A stretch of DNA of 64,000 bases, taken from NCBI GenBank assembly GCA_963576475.1, contig OY754970.1, positions 41,376,647-41,440,646 of the forward strand, read 5' to 3'. Origin of the DNA: Molanna angustata. Taxonomy: Eukaryota; Arthropoda; Insecta; Trichoptera; Molannidae. The notes beneath the pieces were generated by a model. The model made no database searches. It saw nothing but the letters and a program-made list of their open reading frames with translations, and was not told where the DNA came from. This document shows, one piece after another, positions 31,177 through 41,869 of the stretch; position 1 is the stretch's first letter, and each line of letters opens with the position of its first letter. The position numbers and the translations under genes were made by a program.

Positions 31177-31302
31177 AGGCGCTGAATTTTTATGAATTGG
31201 ACTACATTACGAGTATTTATAATTACAAAAATCCAGTGCAATATAAATACCTATTAATAAGAAAATACTAAATATAATAAATGGATGGGTGGGTGGATGG
31301 GT

Positions 31303-31486
31303 GGATGGCAGAGCGGTTAGCGCGCTGGGTTAGTAATCCAGTGGTCGCGAGTTCGAATCCTGCCTCGACCGATCTCGTTCACCTATAGTACAAGCATTTA
31401 TGCTTAGTTTAGGGAACGTAGGAAGATGTATATGTACTTGTTTAACAAGGACATATTCATTTTTCATTAAAAAAAAAAAAAAAAAT
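31303..31486 (+). mobile_element. tRNA-derived SINE (family SINE-B) with poly-A tail
   Basis: A tRNA-like head with A box TGGCAGAGCGG (31306-31316) and B box GAGTTCGAATCC ending at 31360. A body with TTTATGCTTAGTTTAGGGAA follows, and then a poly-A at 31468-31486. A minus-strand relative at 41.36-41.50 kb shares head and body, which argues for a SINE rather than a single tRNA gene. It resembles a Ser/Leu-like or Thr-like tRNA ancestor, but I cannot assign an anticodon. A GGATGGGTGGGTG tract precedes it. Confidence 0.75.
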
Positions 31487-31949
31487 AAAAGACAAAATAT
31501 TAAATATTTTTGTGAATGTATCCACTCCACTAGCCCCAAGGCATGTTCTGGGAACTGAAGTGTACGTATTTTTTCCTCCTGTTTCTTTATTATGTACATA
31601 TGATGTACCTACTTTCCTTTATTTGTTTTGCAATAATTTTTGGATACGACACTCCACTATGCTTATAGTTGTTTACTGTTAAATTCCTGACAATTTGTTT
31701 AAAGTATCTTTTAATCTATTCCTTCTAGAAGATAGTAGAATAGTAAAAGATATTAATTTTTTCATTTCATTATATGTAAATAATCTTTCGCTCTTTTCTC
31801 TGCCTTTGTTAAATAGACAATTTAATATTTTATTTTTTTTGCTTTCGTTGATCAAAGAGTTAATTTTTCTGGTATGTATTGATTTAACTTGCTATGTAGT
31901 TTAGATGATAGGTATGTATAGTTTTTTGTCCTTGTGTGGTTTCATTCTA

Positions 31950-32016
31950 GTTGAGGTGAGGTTATCACAAAAACGGCGCTATAAAAATAATCCAAATTTA
32001 TTATTATTATTATTAG
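31950..32016 (+). mobile_element. CR1/L2-like LINE, 3' terminal fragment only
   Basis: TTGAGGTGAGGTTATCACAA, then AAAACGGCGCTATAAAAATA and (TTA)n match the 3' end of the minus-strand LINE at 6.53-6.60 kb almost base for base. Only about 65 bp are present, so this is an extreme 5' truncation or a passenger using this tail. Confidence 0.75.
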
Positions 32017-32215
32017 TTAGGTAGGTTCTACTTGTACAGTTTGTTTTGTGTTATATAGGCTTAGGATAATGTGACTGTAATTTTTTGTATAGACTTGGGT
32101 TATGTATTAAGGACCTCAAAATCTTAAATAGTAATTCTGATTGATATAAATATGTTTTTTTGTTAATTATTCTGAAAATACCTTTATTAGTTTCATCATA
32201 CATTCAGTATACTGT

Positions 32216-32422
32216 GCCGACCGCCGTGGCACAGTTGGTAAGCCGTTTCTGTGCGGGTGTTCTGGGCTCGATTCCCAGCAGAGAAGAAATTTATTTAAAT
32301 TAATTTCTCACGCTAATATTGCTTCTCTGGGCTGAAAACACAGGTAAGTTGGAAGAAATTGATATATGGCAATAAACTCGCCACTTGCGCAGGGCGCAAG
32401 GATTTATTTATTATTATTATTA
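32216..32422 (+). mobile_element. tRNA-derived SINE (family SINE-C) with (TTA)n tail
   Basis: Head GCCGACCGCCGTGGCACAGT with A-box-like TGGCACAGTTGG and B box GGGCTCGATTCCC. The body has AATTTCTCACGCTAATATTG and CTTGCGCAGGGCGCAAGGAT, then (TTA)n. Full and partial copies lie at 35.84, 41.21 and 47.48 kb on the minus strand. The tail type is the same as in the CR1/L2-like LINEs here, which may supply the RT. Confidence 0.75.
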
Positions 32423-32702
32423 ACTATACATACATTGTCTCTCGCTCATAATTATTATCTTATTCTCCATATACCTACTTCAAATAATATGTACCGCAAC
32501 TGCGAGACAAATAATGTGCAGAGCTTAATAAAACATTCCAGGATTTTGATTATATTACTAGTTGCATGTAACACATGAGATCCAACTGTCGATAGCGATA
32601 GTATGTATAGTTGAAGAATATGTACCAAACTATAAACCCATATATACAAATTATTGAATATTGTCAGATATTTTGTTTTCTATACAACATATGTAGGTAT
32701 GT

Positions 32703-32783
32703 ATGTCAAGACAGGATAGTATGGAGGAAGGTCCTTTTTTCCTACCCATAATATGAAAATAGCATGATGGTATGTATGTATGT
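32703..32783 (+). mobile_element. RTE-like LINE, tiny 3' end
   Basis: ATGTCAAGACAGGATAGTAT corresponds to the VCQDRKIW tail codons. After a degraded stretch ending CCTACCC, the element ends CATGATGGTATGTATGTATG. Only about 80 bp remain. Confidence 0.6.
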
Positions 32784-32784
32784 T

Positions 32785-33300
32785 TGGAGGTGAAGTATCA
32801 AACTATTAAGTCTTCTTACATATTGTGTATAGGCGACTGCCATACAAAATGTATGAAGCAATGTCGTCACTAAATTCAATTTTTAAAAAAATTGTTAAAA
32901 AAAATTGAGATCTTCTAGTACAATGCTGATATTTTTTATAGAAAATTAAATTATCTAGTTGGGGTGTTTCGGCTTTTTTCGATAATTGTAAAAGTTTTGG
33001 AAAAATAGGCAGTTAAACTCATAAATTTATCATAAAAAAAATACTTTTCTTAATAAAAAATGTTTGAGAAACCCTGGAATTTTTTTGAAAAAACTACTTT
33101 GAGAGTTTGTATTTGTCTATGTTTGTACCAATTTTCAGCGTTCTAGCTTTTATGGTTTCTGAGATATATGGAAAAATAAAATAAAAATTCAAAAGTTGAT
33201 AACCCCTGACTGAAACAAAAATTCGAAATTCCGAGTATAAAAGTTTTGTAGGCCTGTAACTGTTTATATATTCTGAAATTTTAGGCTCTGTAAATTTAGC
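32785..33300 (+). repeat. dispersed repeat R1k, longer copy
   Basis: The first 230 bp pair with 1525-1760. It continues to the (CA)n tract with no further match in the window. Blocks such as TTATGGTTTCTGAGATATATGG and CCCCTGACTGAAAC look like the interior of a degraded element. No coding is visible. Confidence 0.55.
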
Positions 33301-33318
33301 GGATCAAAAGTAATAAGG

Positions 33319-33336
33319 GACACACACACACACACA

Positions 33337-33425
<89 letters not shown>

Positions 33426-33428
33426 ACG
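33319..33428 (+). repeat. (CA)n microsatellite, about 110 bp
   Basis: Dinucleotide CA repeated about 53 times with two CAGA interruptions, one near each end (33336 and 33420). Apparent C- and V-rich frames on the minus strand here are repeat artefacts. Confidence 0.97.
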
Positions 33429-33429
33429 A

Positions 33430-34415
33430 AATGTTCTACTCCGAATTCTGAGTAAATCCGTGTATGGAACATATATGCTGCGAAGCCTCTAAGTTGGCGT
33501 TTTTTGACTTCAAAGTTGGAAAAGCCGTGAAAAAAGTAGACCTCTGCATACAATTCTCGCGTATCCTGGCTTGAAACATTGTCGATATGTTAAGAGAACA
33601 AAGTTCTCCTGAACAAATCGACAGTTGGATTAGGTAACCTACTCTTAGAACAGTGATTTGTGCCAAATGGAAGAAAAACTATAAAATATATTGGTGAATA
33701 TTACGACTCACAGATTAATACAATTGATTAAGATAAATTTAGTTATTGCGGAATAAATAGGAAGAAAATTAAGCGATAATAGATGCGACATGTTAACTGG
33801 TAAAGGGACTTTAGGTGGGTACTTAGATGTATCTATATGTTACAGATTTAGTTGCTTCTTTAACTAAGTTAACTATTTTATTTTCATTTGTTGAGTAACA
33901 CTTAATTGCACTAATTGAAGAGTCTTGAAATATTTTTCTATTTTAGGGTTCATTTCCGTTAGAAACAATATCACACGAAACGAATTTACCTCTTGGGATG
34001 GCTACCCGTAAGAACATATACATACCCTACCAGAGATACTATGCGAGATGTCTCTGAAGGCACGTTTTGATCAACGTTTCAGACTGGCCCCTATTGTTAC
34101 GGCTGGCCGATCATATCAGACTATTGTTGACAAAGGATCTGATCTTCAAGAAGCTTGTGACAACATCGGGACTTAGTTAAGTGAATAAACCTCAGTGAAT
34201 TAGGCAGATTTTATTATCTGTAAATGTTCCCTAAGCCGATAACCCCTTTGATACACACCCCCTCTTGTAGAAACTTCAGTTACTACAATCTGTAATTTAT
34301 AATAATAATATTAAAACGGAGAGATTCAAAGATATACGTACAAAGTAATTACTAAGCAAAGATAACCGCAGTCAAAAATGTACTAACCGTAGATTATCAA
34401 TATGTACAAAAAAGA
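33430..34415. other. no firm feature
   Basis: AT-rich. A GC-normal stretch at 33990-34190 includes TGTTACGGCTGGCC and could be an old LTR, but neither end can be fixed. Confidence 0.4.
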
Positions 34416-34419
34416 CTGC

Positions 34420-34670
34420 CTCAATCGAGATGTTCTGTAGGTACTCTGTGTGAATTCAGTTAAAATTAAACAAATACAGAATCAATAAAGACACTGCAAT
34501 TATTCTTGAGAGTATGCTTTAGTCAAGTTGTTTTGTATGAATGAAACAGAAATTACCTCAATCAAGTTGTTTTGTATGAATTAAATATAGATATCCTCAA
34601 TCAAGTCATTATGTACGCTGTAAAAATAGCATTTTAAAGTAGAGACTGTCTTAATCAATTAGGTTTGATT
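34420..34670 (+). repeat. degenerate tandem repeat, about 40-50 bp units
   Basis: The block CTCAATCAAGTTGTTTTGTA and variants (CTCAATCGAGATGTTCTGTA, TTAGTCAAGTTGTTTTGTA, CTCAATCAAGTCATTATGTA) recurs four or five times at uneven spacing. Two adjacent units are near-identical. No coding is visible. Confidence 0.5.
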
Positions 34671-34674
34671 GCTG

Positions 34675-35460
34675 CATAAATATACTTTATTCTAATATAC
34701 ATAGTATTAATATACTTAAAATATATGATACAATAGGAAAACAAAACTGTTTGACTACCAGTATTTTTTTTTACGGCGCTGGCCGATTTACTAATAATAT
34801 TAACAACAATTAAGCATTACAAATAATAACACTCAATTATTATTATTACCATTTTACACTACCTCAAAATAATTAGCAGATCAATGCGTAAATTTTTAAT
34901 TATATAAAAGAGCAAAATAAAATGCAACAAACACATCATCAAGCTTTCAATTGGGAATAGTTCACCCATCCAGATACTTAACATATCAAAGGATTGGGCT
35001 ATGAGGAGGTCTCTATACTACCTAACAACCCTACTGATTCCCGAATATTAACGTTTAACAAATCTTTAACGATTCTACATGTATTCATTATTACCGTTTT
35101 TTTGCATTTTTATTATTATTTTTCGATAAATCTATAATTTCTATATTACGGATTAACGATTTTGAAATAATGCCAAAATTAATTAATTTTAACTTAAATT
35201 TTATAATTAAGTAGGTTCTATTTATTATAACTGTAGGTTTGGTTGTATGCTTTTCTGTGAGATGAAGATGCATAAAAAATAATCAAAAATTAGCTATGTG
35301 CATAAAACATATTCACTTTAATTTTTCAGTAAAATAATAATTAATAATCATTGAAAAGATTGTCACCTTTTCTTGTGTAGTGGGTGGCTTGGTAAAATTT
35401 TGTATTCTGTTTAGTTATTTAAGTTGAATAGCATTGAAGGGTTGAAAACTTCACATAATC
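34675..35460. other. no recognisable feature
   Basis: Very AT-rich DNA. Nothing is supported. Confidence 0.5.
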
Positions 35461-35464
35461 CTTG

Positions 35465-35503
35465 AAGACAGAACGGCGAAAACGTTTCAGCCCAAAAGTA
35501 TCT
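35465..35503 (+). promoter_or_regulatory. hammerhead-like Penelope-end motif
   Basis: CCTTGAAGACAGAACGGCGA followed by AAACGTTTC. It has the order of a hammerhead core: a CUGANGA-like block (here UUGAAGA), a short stem, GAAA, then a mini-stem AAA/UUU around CG and an UUC. This motif type marks Penelope-like element ends. The first core C is replaced by U, so activity is doubtful. Confidence 0.3.
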
Positions 35504-35834
35504 CAGAATCCGATTAACCTTAGTGTATATTTATTTTGTAGAGTGTTTGGATAAAGCCCATACCTACTTGTCGCTTCAAACAGACACACACACACACATA
35601 CACAAGATAAAAAAAAGATTTTCATAGGATTTATTATGTTCATTACACAGGACATCGACCAATGAAAATACTGATTATAAAGAGGATAATATTTTTTTTG
35701 AGTAGCAGTTAAACAGGGTTTTATATAAATTTCTTAGCAGTGGTCGCACTTACATGCGCCCTTTATTCATCTTTTCCCATCAGTACTAAATGAGGTATAG
35801 ATTTAATAATAATAATTAATCGAACCAGTGTTTC

Positions 35835-35960
35835 CAGCGAAAAAAGCACTATTTTCATGAGAAATGAATTTTAATAAATTTCATCCCTACTGGGGATCGA
35901 GCCCAGGATGCTCTTACAGAATACAAACGGATAACCAAGTGTACCAAAGCATTTCGTGAC
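35835..35960 (-). mobile_element. SINE-C, decayed 5' portion
   Basis: The complement of GAGAAATGAATTTTAATAAAT, the GGGGATCGAGCCCAGGATG B-box region, and CGGATAACCAAGTGTACCA matches the head of SINE-C at 47.6-47.7 kb. The tail part is missing or unrecognisable. Confidence 0.6.
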
Positions 35961-36329
35961 ACAGTGTGATTTCTGACGTATGAGTCAAAATTGATGACTT
36001 GGTTCCCGGCGAAGATATATCATGTTTTTTTGTCTGGATTTATGATGCAATTTTTTACATCGAATATTAAAAAATAAATTAAATAACATATGGTAGAGAC
36101 AAGGAGAAATCAGAGGCCCATACCCTGTAGTGGAGAAAAGAGAAGATATTATTCATTATGGACATATAACTATACAGAGTGATTCCTGATGGATACACAG
36201 AATGATCTAATGGAATCCATAAATATAAAAGAAATAAAACGAAATCAATTTAATTGCCTATCTTCCAGAGCACGGGTTGCCCTTTCATTCAAATACTGAA
36301 AATTCAAATACAGTATCCCAGTACACAAT

Positions 36330-36430
36330 ACTTCAGTTTTCACCACATCTTTCTCCGTACAAGCAGCTCGTCTTTGGAATCACATCCCATCGCAACATCA
36401 AGTTTCATTAACATTTGAAAAAAAATCTGA
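36330..36430 (+). mobile_element. LINE C-terminal remnant
   Basis: One frame reads FTTSFSVQAARLWNHIPSQH and then LTFEKKSE before a stop. This matches the usual SFSVxAARLWNxLP...FKKxL end of CR1-, L2- or Jockey-like LINE proteins. Only about 100 bp can be followed. Confidence 0.5.
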
Positions 36431-36524
36431 ATAATTATTTACTTACACATAACACTTAAATTTGTCTCCTTATCATATCATTGTCCTCTCCTCTTCTATC
36501 CGTTTTTTATATGTTTCAGTATAT

Positions 36525-37005
36525 CGTCGCACCGACTCTAATGTAGGCTAGTGAGACATGGACATGGCAGAAGACGCATGAAAGTAGAATTAACGCGGTT
36601 GAAATGAGGTCACTAAGACGAATGTGTGGTAAAACGATGTATGATAGAATAAGAAATGAGGATATTAGACGAGAATGTATGATTGAAAGAAATATCGTAA
36701 GTAAGATGAAAATAAATGCCCTTAGGTGGTTCGGTCACATAGAATGAATGAGTGATGACCGTCTGACAAAAAAAGTGTACAAGGCTGATAAAAGAGGAAC
36801 GAAAAGTAAAGGTCGGCCAAGAAAAAGTTGGCACGATCACATAAATGGGATTTTGAAAGATGGTGATGTTAGAAGTAAGAATAATAGAAGAGCGTGTATG
36901 AGACGATGTATGGACGTGAATGAAGCGAGGAATGTGTGTCAAGAGAGAGGAGTCTGACGTTCGGTTCTCTCTGCCTACCCCAAATAGGGAAATGGCGTGA
37001 TGGTA
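36525..37005 (+). mobile_element. RTE-like LINE, 5'-truncated copy with 9-bp target duplication
   Basis: Encodes SETWTWQKTHESRINAVEMRS, DIRRECMIERNIVSKM, INALRWFGHIE, a stop, then MSDDRLTKKVYKADKRG, GRPRKSWHDHINGILKDG and RACMRRCMDVNEARNVCQE, ending LSAYP. At least four stops break the frame. TCAGTATAT occurs at 36516-36524 and again at 37006-37014 right after the GATGGTA end, a plausible target duplication. The TATG tail is minimal. Confidence 0.8.
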
Positions 37006-37064
37006 TCAGTATATATTTCATTCACATAAATTGGTACCTGTCATAAACACAATTTACCTCACCA

Positions 37065-37135
37065 AATGAATATAGTTGGTTGGAAGATATTGCCATGGAA
37101 GAGGCCCATATTTAGGAAGAAGATGATAAAAATAT
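37065..37135 (+). mobile_element. LINE 3' end remnant
   Basis: GGTTGGAAGATATTGCCATGG with GAAGAGGCCCATATTTAGGA reads WLEDIAMEEAHI, a stop, then EED, similar to the EEAYxQQ end of the LINE tail at 26.5 kb. Very short. Confidence 0.4.
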
Positions 37136-37802
37136 TCGAGAAAAAGATACTATCAAATAATTACGATTTTCATAATAATAGTTCAACGCCAACATCTTTA
37201 CTAAGCGAAATATGAAAAAGAGTTCTTAAAGAAATTATTTAGTCTACCTTGGAAATTTGAATTCGACCTATATTCGACTTAAATTTTCGACGTTGATCAA
37301 ATATGATAATGCCTTAAGGTCAAAAGTACATCAGTCCATGTCAAGGTCCATTGAGGGTTAATAATCATTTCATTGTGTTAACGTTGAACAAATGCAATAG
37401 TTATTCTCAAAATAGTTCAATCCCAAGATCTCCTCATCCAAGGAAAATACGAAATCGTGATGAAAAATTCGCATTAAGTCTGCATTGAAAATTCATATCC
37501 GGCTCAAACATTCGAATGAGAATTCCAGTCGAAATGAAAGCCTAAATATTTTTTCAGCGAGTTCAATTTACGTCCATTAATACATATTATATATTTTTTC
37601 ACTCGCATCAAATCGTTGAAGAAAATCTAATCTAATATATAATATATTTTTCCATTTGATAACCTGTGACCCGTAAATATTTCTGATTCAAATCATTCAA
37701 CACAAATGCCTGACGGGGAATTAAACGAATTATATCATTTTTTAATGTTCGTCTCGAAATAAGATTAGGAACATATCAAAATAATATTTTATAGGTATAT
37801 AA

Positions 37803-37930
37803 AAGGTTGTTTGGAAAGTCATTCCGTATTATTATTTTTTTTTTGAACCAGGTTCTTCATCAAATATTTACTTCTAGCAAATAGCAAGTTGCCATATTTT
37901 CGCGATTGTTATCGTCTCAAACGTTCAGAA
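37803..37930. mobile_element. mariner-like terminus next to SINE-A tail fragment
   Basis: AGGTTGTTTGGAAAGTCATT then CCGTATT resembles mariner terminal inverted repeats (GGTTGxxxxxAAAGTxATTxCG). No second terminus or transposase is seen. Following it, TCAAATATTTACTTCTAGCA and AGCAAGTTGCCATATTTTC look like a minus-strand tail fragment of SINE-A. Both readings are by resemblance only. Confidence 0.35.
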
Positions 37931-37991
37931 TTGCATGTTTTTTATTTTATTTTATTTTTTTTTATTTTTATATTGAACATATTATTTTTTA

Positions 37992-38363
37992 ACAGATTTT
38001 TAATTATATCAATAGAGACGATGTTGGAATATCTACTGTAGGAGAACCGGGAAACACCTACAGGGCCTACGACCTGTCATCGGCTGGTTTACGTGATCAC
38101 TTTATGCGCTTGCGCAACGTTCACCAATTATGCCTTCTTAATGAGATCCCTATCAATTCAATTTTGAAAGCTCTATATATTGTAATACTGAAATATCATT
38201 AAATCTCATTAAGAAGGCTTAATTGGTGAATGTTGCGCAAGCGCATAAAGTGATCACGTAAACCAGCCGATGACAGGTCGTAGGCCCTGTAGGTGCCTTG
38301 ATTTCCCGGTTCTCCTACAGTATATATTCTAACTTCGTCTCTATTGAGATAATTAAAAATCTG
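37992..38363. mobile_element. FB1 fold-back element, full two-arm copy
   Basis: Left arm 37992-38149 and right arm 38206-38363 are inverted over about 158 bp with scattered mismatches, around a 56-bp loop. The arms contain CAGATTTTTAATTATATCAA, AGGAGAACCGGGAAACACCT, GGTTTACGTGATCACTTTAT and GCGCTTGCGCAACGTTCACC. Single or broken arms are at 4.84, 14.1 and 16.8-17.1 kb. There is no coding. A transcript would form a very long hairpin. Confidence 0.85.
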
Positions 38364-38399
38364 TAAAAAAATACCTTTGACTCCCGACAGGGAAAAAAT

Positions 38400-39180
38400 C
38401 CAATGTTTGCGCATATGCAATAATAAAAATATTCGAGTACAAATTATTGTTTTTTTATTAATTATTATGATAATCATGATTAAATTTTGGTTTTTATAAA
38501 ATATTTTTGTGTATATTATATAAGTATGTATATTTGATTTATTATTAAATTTTATTTCAAATAAATAAATAAAAATACTAAAAAAATAACATTGATTGAA
38601 ATTTGTATCTCCACTGTGTATCTAATCCCGGACACTTAGCTCAGGAGTCAAATATTCAACAAACAAAGCCACGAATTCTGACAATAATGTTTTTGTAAAA
38701 ATTTCATGAACAAAAATTATGAACAATCGAATTTGATGGGATGCTATTATCAAAATAATTTTGTCTCTATTCAAATTGGTATACCCACATACAGGCCCAC
38801 ATACAGTATACCCACATACAGGCTGTGCCTTGTGGGATTTTTGTGCACACGGTTGATTAATTGTGATTGATATTATGTTAATATGTATTGTGTGTTAACC
38901 GTATAAAATCTTAAATAAATAAATCATAACAGCTGCCGGGGGCTTGTCCTCTAGAAATATACCTGAACATGGACCTTTTGAGAGTGAAAAGTTGTTTTTT
39001 TTTTATGAATTGATTTTCTATTGTAAATTGTTATTTGTATGCAAACTCAAATGTTTCATAATTATTATTAAAAATTTAATTTTTCAGCGATGTCATGAGT
39101 CGTTGTCATTTTTGTCGATTCTCATCGATTATTGCATTTAATTTATGCCAAGGTACTCCATGCTTTTCAACTGGCCTTTC
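38400..39180. other. no recognisable feature
   Basis: AT-rich. A small direct repeat of CCCACATACAG occurs three times at 38786-38822. No gene is supported. Confidence 0.5.
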
Positions 39181-39184
39181 AAAA

Positions 39185-39408
39185 TGTTGCCACAATGAAA
39201 TACATCTTATTGTATCGTATTGGGATTAAGGAGGCAGCCCCTCTGGCTTGCCTATGTATATACATATTATATATCACCACCAACGGCGGACCAACCATTT
39301 CTCATATAGTTCCTCGCGCCTCTGTCTAATAAACATCATGTAATCAGAACCACTATGTAGGTAACCTCTATATGGCCCAAATACCCAAAGTGGTGACCCC
39401 GACGTCAG
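39185..39408 (+). mobile_element. LTR relic with primer-binding site
   Basis: TGTTGCCACAATG can be read as an LTR start and ...AATACCCA as its end (about 203 bp). AAG and TGGTGACCCCGACGTCAG (39391-39408) follow, the form of a tRNA primer-binding site just after the 5' LTR of insect Gypsy-type retrotransposons. The LTR holds an AATAAAC signal near 39330. No gag or pol frame follows, so only the left end survives. The left boundary is uncertain. Confidence 0.5.
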
Positions 39409-39506
39409 TCAGTGAGAAAAAATAAAATGCCCATCTTGTTTTTCTTGCTTGAACAGAATTTCGAAAGTAAAGTATGCCAAAAATGCTGTTAATGACATTT
39501 CATATT

Positions 39507-39720
39507 TGGCGGACTTCGTGACTCAGTTGGTTACGTATCTTACTGCTGATCCAAGGGTCCCGGGTTCTATTTCCGGTGGAGACACAGTTTTTGATTGTTT
39601 TTTAAGTCTGGATCTGTGAGTCTCCAGAATGTGGCAACTTGTTATTGGGTGCGTGTTAAATTTATAATTGACATAGTACCTGTTAGTTGCCCTAGAAGCA
39701 ATGTTAAATAAATATTTAAT
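39507..39720 (+). mobile_element. SINE-A, plus-strand copy
   Basis: GGCGGACTTCGTGACTCAGT, TACTGCTGATCCAAGGGTCC, a B-box region CGGGTTCTATTTCCGG (one base off consensus), then GTGGCAACTTGTTATTGGG, TTGACATAGTACCTGTTAG and an A/T-rich tail ending AAATAAATATTTAAT. Same order as 28.4 and 45.2 kb. Confidence 0.75.
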
Positions 39721-39724
39721 TGGG

Positions 39725-40148
39725 TATTTAACAAAAATTATTGTGCACAATCAAACGAACTTTTTCACAAACACTTGCTATATCAAAATAATATAAAGAT
39801 GACTATGGAAAAAAATAATCTGTCCGAACAACCTAATATTTTATTTTCGGAAGGGTTTCGCATCCGAATTGCCGGGCCGTTTCTGAGAAAAGCCGAAAAA
39901 TATATTTTCCCAAAATGCTGTTCACAATGCTTTCCACACTAAATGTTTTCTAACAGCAGTTTTATATCACCCATTTATATCGCTTTTGTGCCCTACAATA
40001 TTCAAAAATATTTTTCGAAATAAATATTTACAACCGTAGGAGAGCACAATGTAATATTATTTACCAACCAAAATCATATCAACCTACTTGATGAATAAAA
40101 AAACACGGCTTTTCTATTTGGTACACTCAAATATTTGGTCGTTTCAAC
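39725..40148. other. no recognisable feature
   Basis: AT-rich DNA. Nothing is supported. Confidence 0.5.
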
Positions 40149-40150
40149 TT

Positions 40151-40345
40151 AAACAAAAGTACTTACATAATATTAATTATAAATTATAAGTTAAAAGATT
40201 AAAACTTCAAATTTAAACAAAAGTACTTACATAATATTAATTATAAATTATAAGTTAAAAGATTAAAACTTCAAATTTAAACAAAAGTACATAATATTAA
40301 TTATAAATTACAAGTTAAAAGATTAAAACTTCAAATTTAAAATAC
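40151..40345 (+). repeat. tandem repeat, 64-bp unit, about 3 copies
   Basis: Units start AAACAAAAGTAC at 40151, 40215 and 40279. The first two are identical by eye. The third lacks TTAC (60 bp). One or two decayed units follow to about 40440. AT-rich, no coding. Confidence 0.85.
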
Positions 40346-40574
40346 AAATACAACTAGCATAACAATTTTAACTATCAATTATAAATTAATAAGATTAAAC
40401 TTCAAATTTAAAATAAAAGTACATCAAACATAATAATATCAATTATAAAACACTATACATAGTTATAAACAAAATACAATAAATACAAAAACCCAAACAC
40501 AACGATTACTATGTGATATGTAGTATGTAGATTAAAAATCTTACCTACATATATTAATATTTTTGCATGTTTTG

Positions 40575-40620
40575 TTGGATGTATGTCTATTGTATGTATG
40601 TATGTAGGTAGGTAGTGTAA
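40575..40620 (+). repeat. GTAT/GTAG microsatellite
   Basis: (GTAT)n passing into (GTAG)n. It could be the isolated tail of an RTE-like element, but no coding tail precedes it. Confidence 0.6.
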
Positions 40621-40624
40621 GTTG

Positions 40625-41205
40625 TTAGATTATTATGAAGGCATGCCCTATCACAATCTCCACCGCAGACAAAGAGAGCCTTTGTAACCGCGATGACATG
40701 CTAATGGCTGCACAAGATTGAACTTGGAAGGGTTGCACACAACTCAAGGAAATCTGTCGTAATAAAAATGTCAGAGAATTATTATTTCTTTAAAAATTGT
40801 CCTATAGCGATTTGTATTCAGTGATGGTGAGTTCGAATTCTACCTTACTCTCTGGCTATTTATTCTTTAATTATGGGATGTATGAGGATGCAAATTAGGT
40901 ATGAATTGTTCAAAAATATATCTGTTCTTTGTACAATTCTATTTCAAGTGTAGTTTTTTACTATCACAAGGTCCATTTAAATATCTATCATTTCATGGCT
41001 CATCAACTTATGAAAATTAAATAAGATGCTCAATTGAAATTATCTTGAATAATTCTTAATAAAATTCCATAAAATCAAATGGTATAAGCGAGTTTCGGTT
41101 CCTTAGGTACGTATATTCGCTTCAGGAATTACTGGCATCATACACAACATCCTATCAAAGCCATTATTTCATTCATGACATTTAATTTCATTCATGACAA
41201 AATAC
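40625..41205. other. no recognisable feature
   Basis: AT-rich with a slightly GC-richer start (40630-40750). No gene or paired repeat. Confidence 0.45.
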
Positions 41206-41211
41206 AATAAA

Positions 41212-41285
41212 CACTACCTTGCACCCTCGCGCAAGTGTCGAGCTTATTGCTAAATGGCAATTTTTTCCAACTGCACTGAAAAAAT
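41212..41285 (-). mobile_element. SINE-C, 3' portion
   Basis: CCTTGCACCCTCGCGCAAGT with TTATTGCTAAATGGCAATTT and TTCCAACTGCACTG match the tail half of the minus-strand SINE-C at 47.5-47.6 kb. The head is missing. Confidence 0.6.
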
Positions 41286-41360
41286 ACAACTGAACTACTG
41301 ACAAATGAACTAGCTCCCTGCATTTTAGCCTAACCTATCTAATCAGTAACAAATGTTTTT

Positions 41361-41503
41361 TAATGAATATTCCCTTGTAATAAGCTCATACATTCCCTAA
41401 ATTAAGCATATGCTTGTGCTTTAGGAACACGAAATCGGTTATGACAGGATTCGACTTCGCGACCATTGGGATACTAACCCAGCGAGCTAACCGCTCTGCC
41501 ACT
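41361..41503 (-). mobile_element. SINE-B, minus-strand copy
   Basis: The complement reads AGTGGCAGAGCGGTTAGCTC, GCTGGGTTAGTATCCCAATG, GTCGCGAAGTCGAATCCTGT, then a body with TTCC, AAAGCACAAGCATATGCTTA and TTTAGGGAATGT. It matches the 31.3 kb copy throughout. The B box is changed by one base (AGTCGAATCC). Confidence 0.7.
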
Positions 41504-41689
41504 TCTCATCTATTTATAATTGTACGGTTTGGCTGTGCGCACAAAACATTTAGCTGTACAAAACCAAATGTTTTGTATTCAATATAGTTCGGTTAATTTA
41601 ACATGAAATTATGTTACTGTTAACATAAATAAATCAACTTTTGGAAATATATGAGAGTTTGATGATATGATATGGAGTAGGCAGCAAAG

Positions 41690-41865
41690 GAAGGACTGAT
41701 ATGGTCACGTCCAAAGGATGAACAGCACCAGACTACCTCATATCGTGCTGTACAATCAGCCTCACAGTACCCGCCCTCCCAGTAGATCTCTTAAAAGATG
41801 GAGGTATATCTGGGATTCCACTACTAAACAATCCTAAAGGTTTACATAAAAGAAGAAGAAGAATA
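41690..41865 (+). mobile_element. LINE 3' end with TTTACATAAAAGAAGAAGAAG tail
   Basis: One frame encodes YGHVQRMNSTRLPHIVLYNQ, RPPSRSLKRWRYIWDSTTKQ, S and a stop. GHVQRM and RPxSRxxKRWxxxW are LINE tail blocks. The end AAGGTTTACATAAAAGAAG continues as (AAG)n. The same end is repeated many times in the tandem array at 53.5-54.0 kb, which identifies that array as derived from this LINE tail. Confidence 0.65.
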
Positions 41866-41869
41866 TCTT

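Noticed and set aside
31303..31375. True tRNA gene
   Set aside because: A and B boxes are present, but a body and poly-A follow and a second copy at 41.4 kb shares the body, so it is a SINE head.
33296..33553. Cysteine/valine-rich minus-strand frame
   Set aside because: It is the translation of the (CA)n microsatellite.
34097..34270. Solo LTR starting TGTTACGGCTGGCC
   Set aside because: No end with CA and matching flank repeats could be fixed, and no second copy is present.
40151..40345. CRISPR-like array
   Set aside because: Repeats are contiguous without unique spacers, in an AT-rich eukaryotic context.
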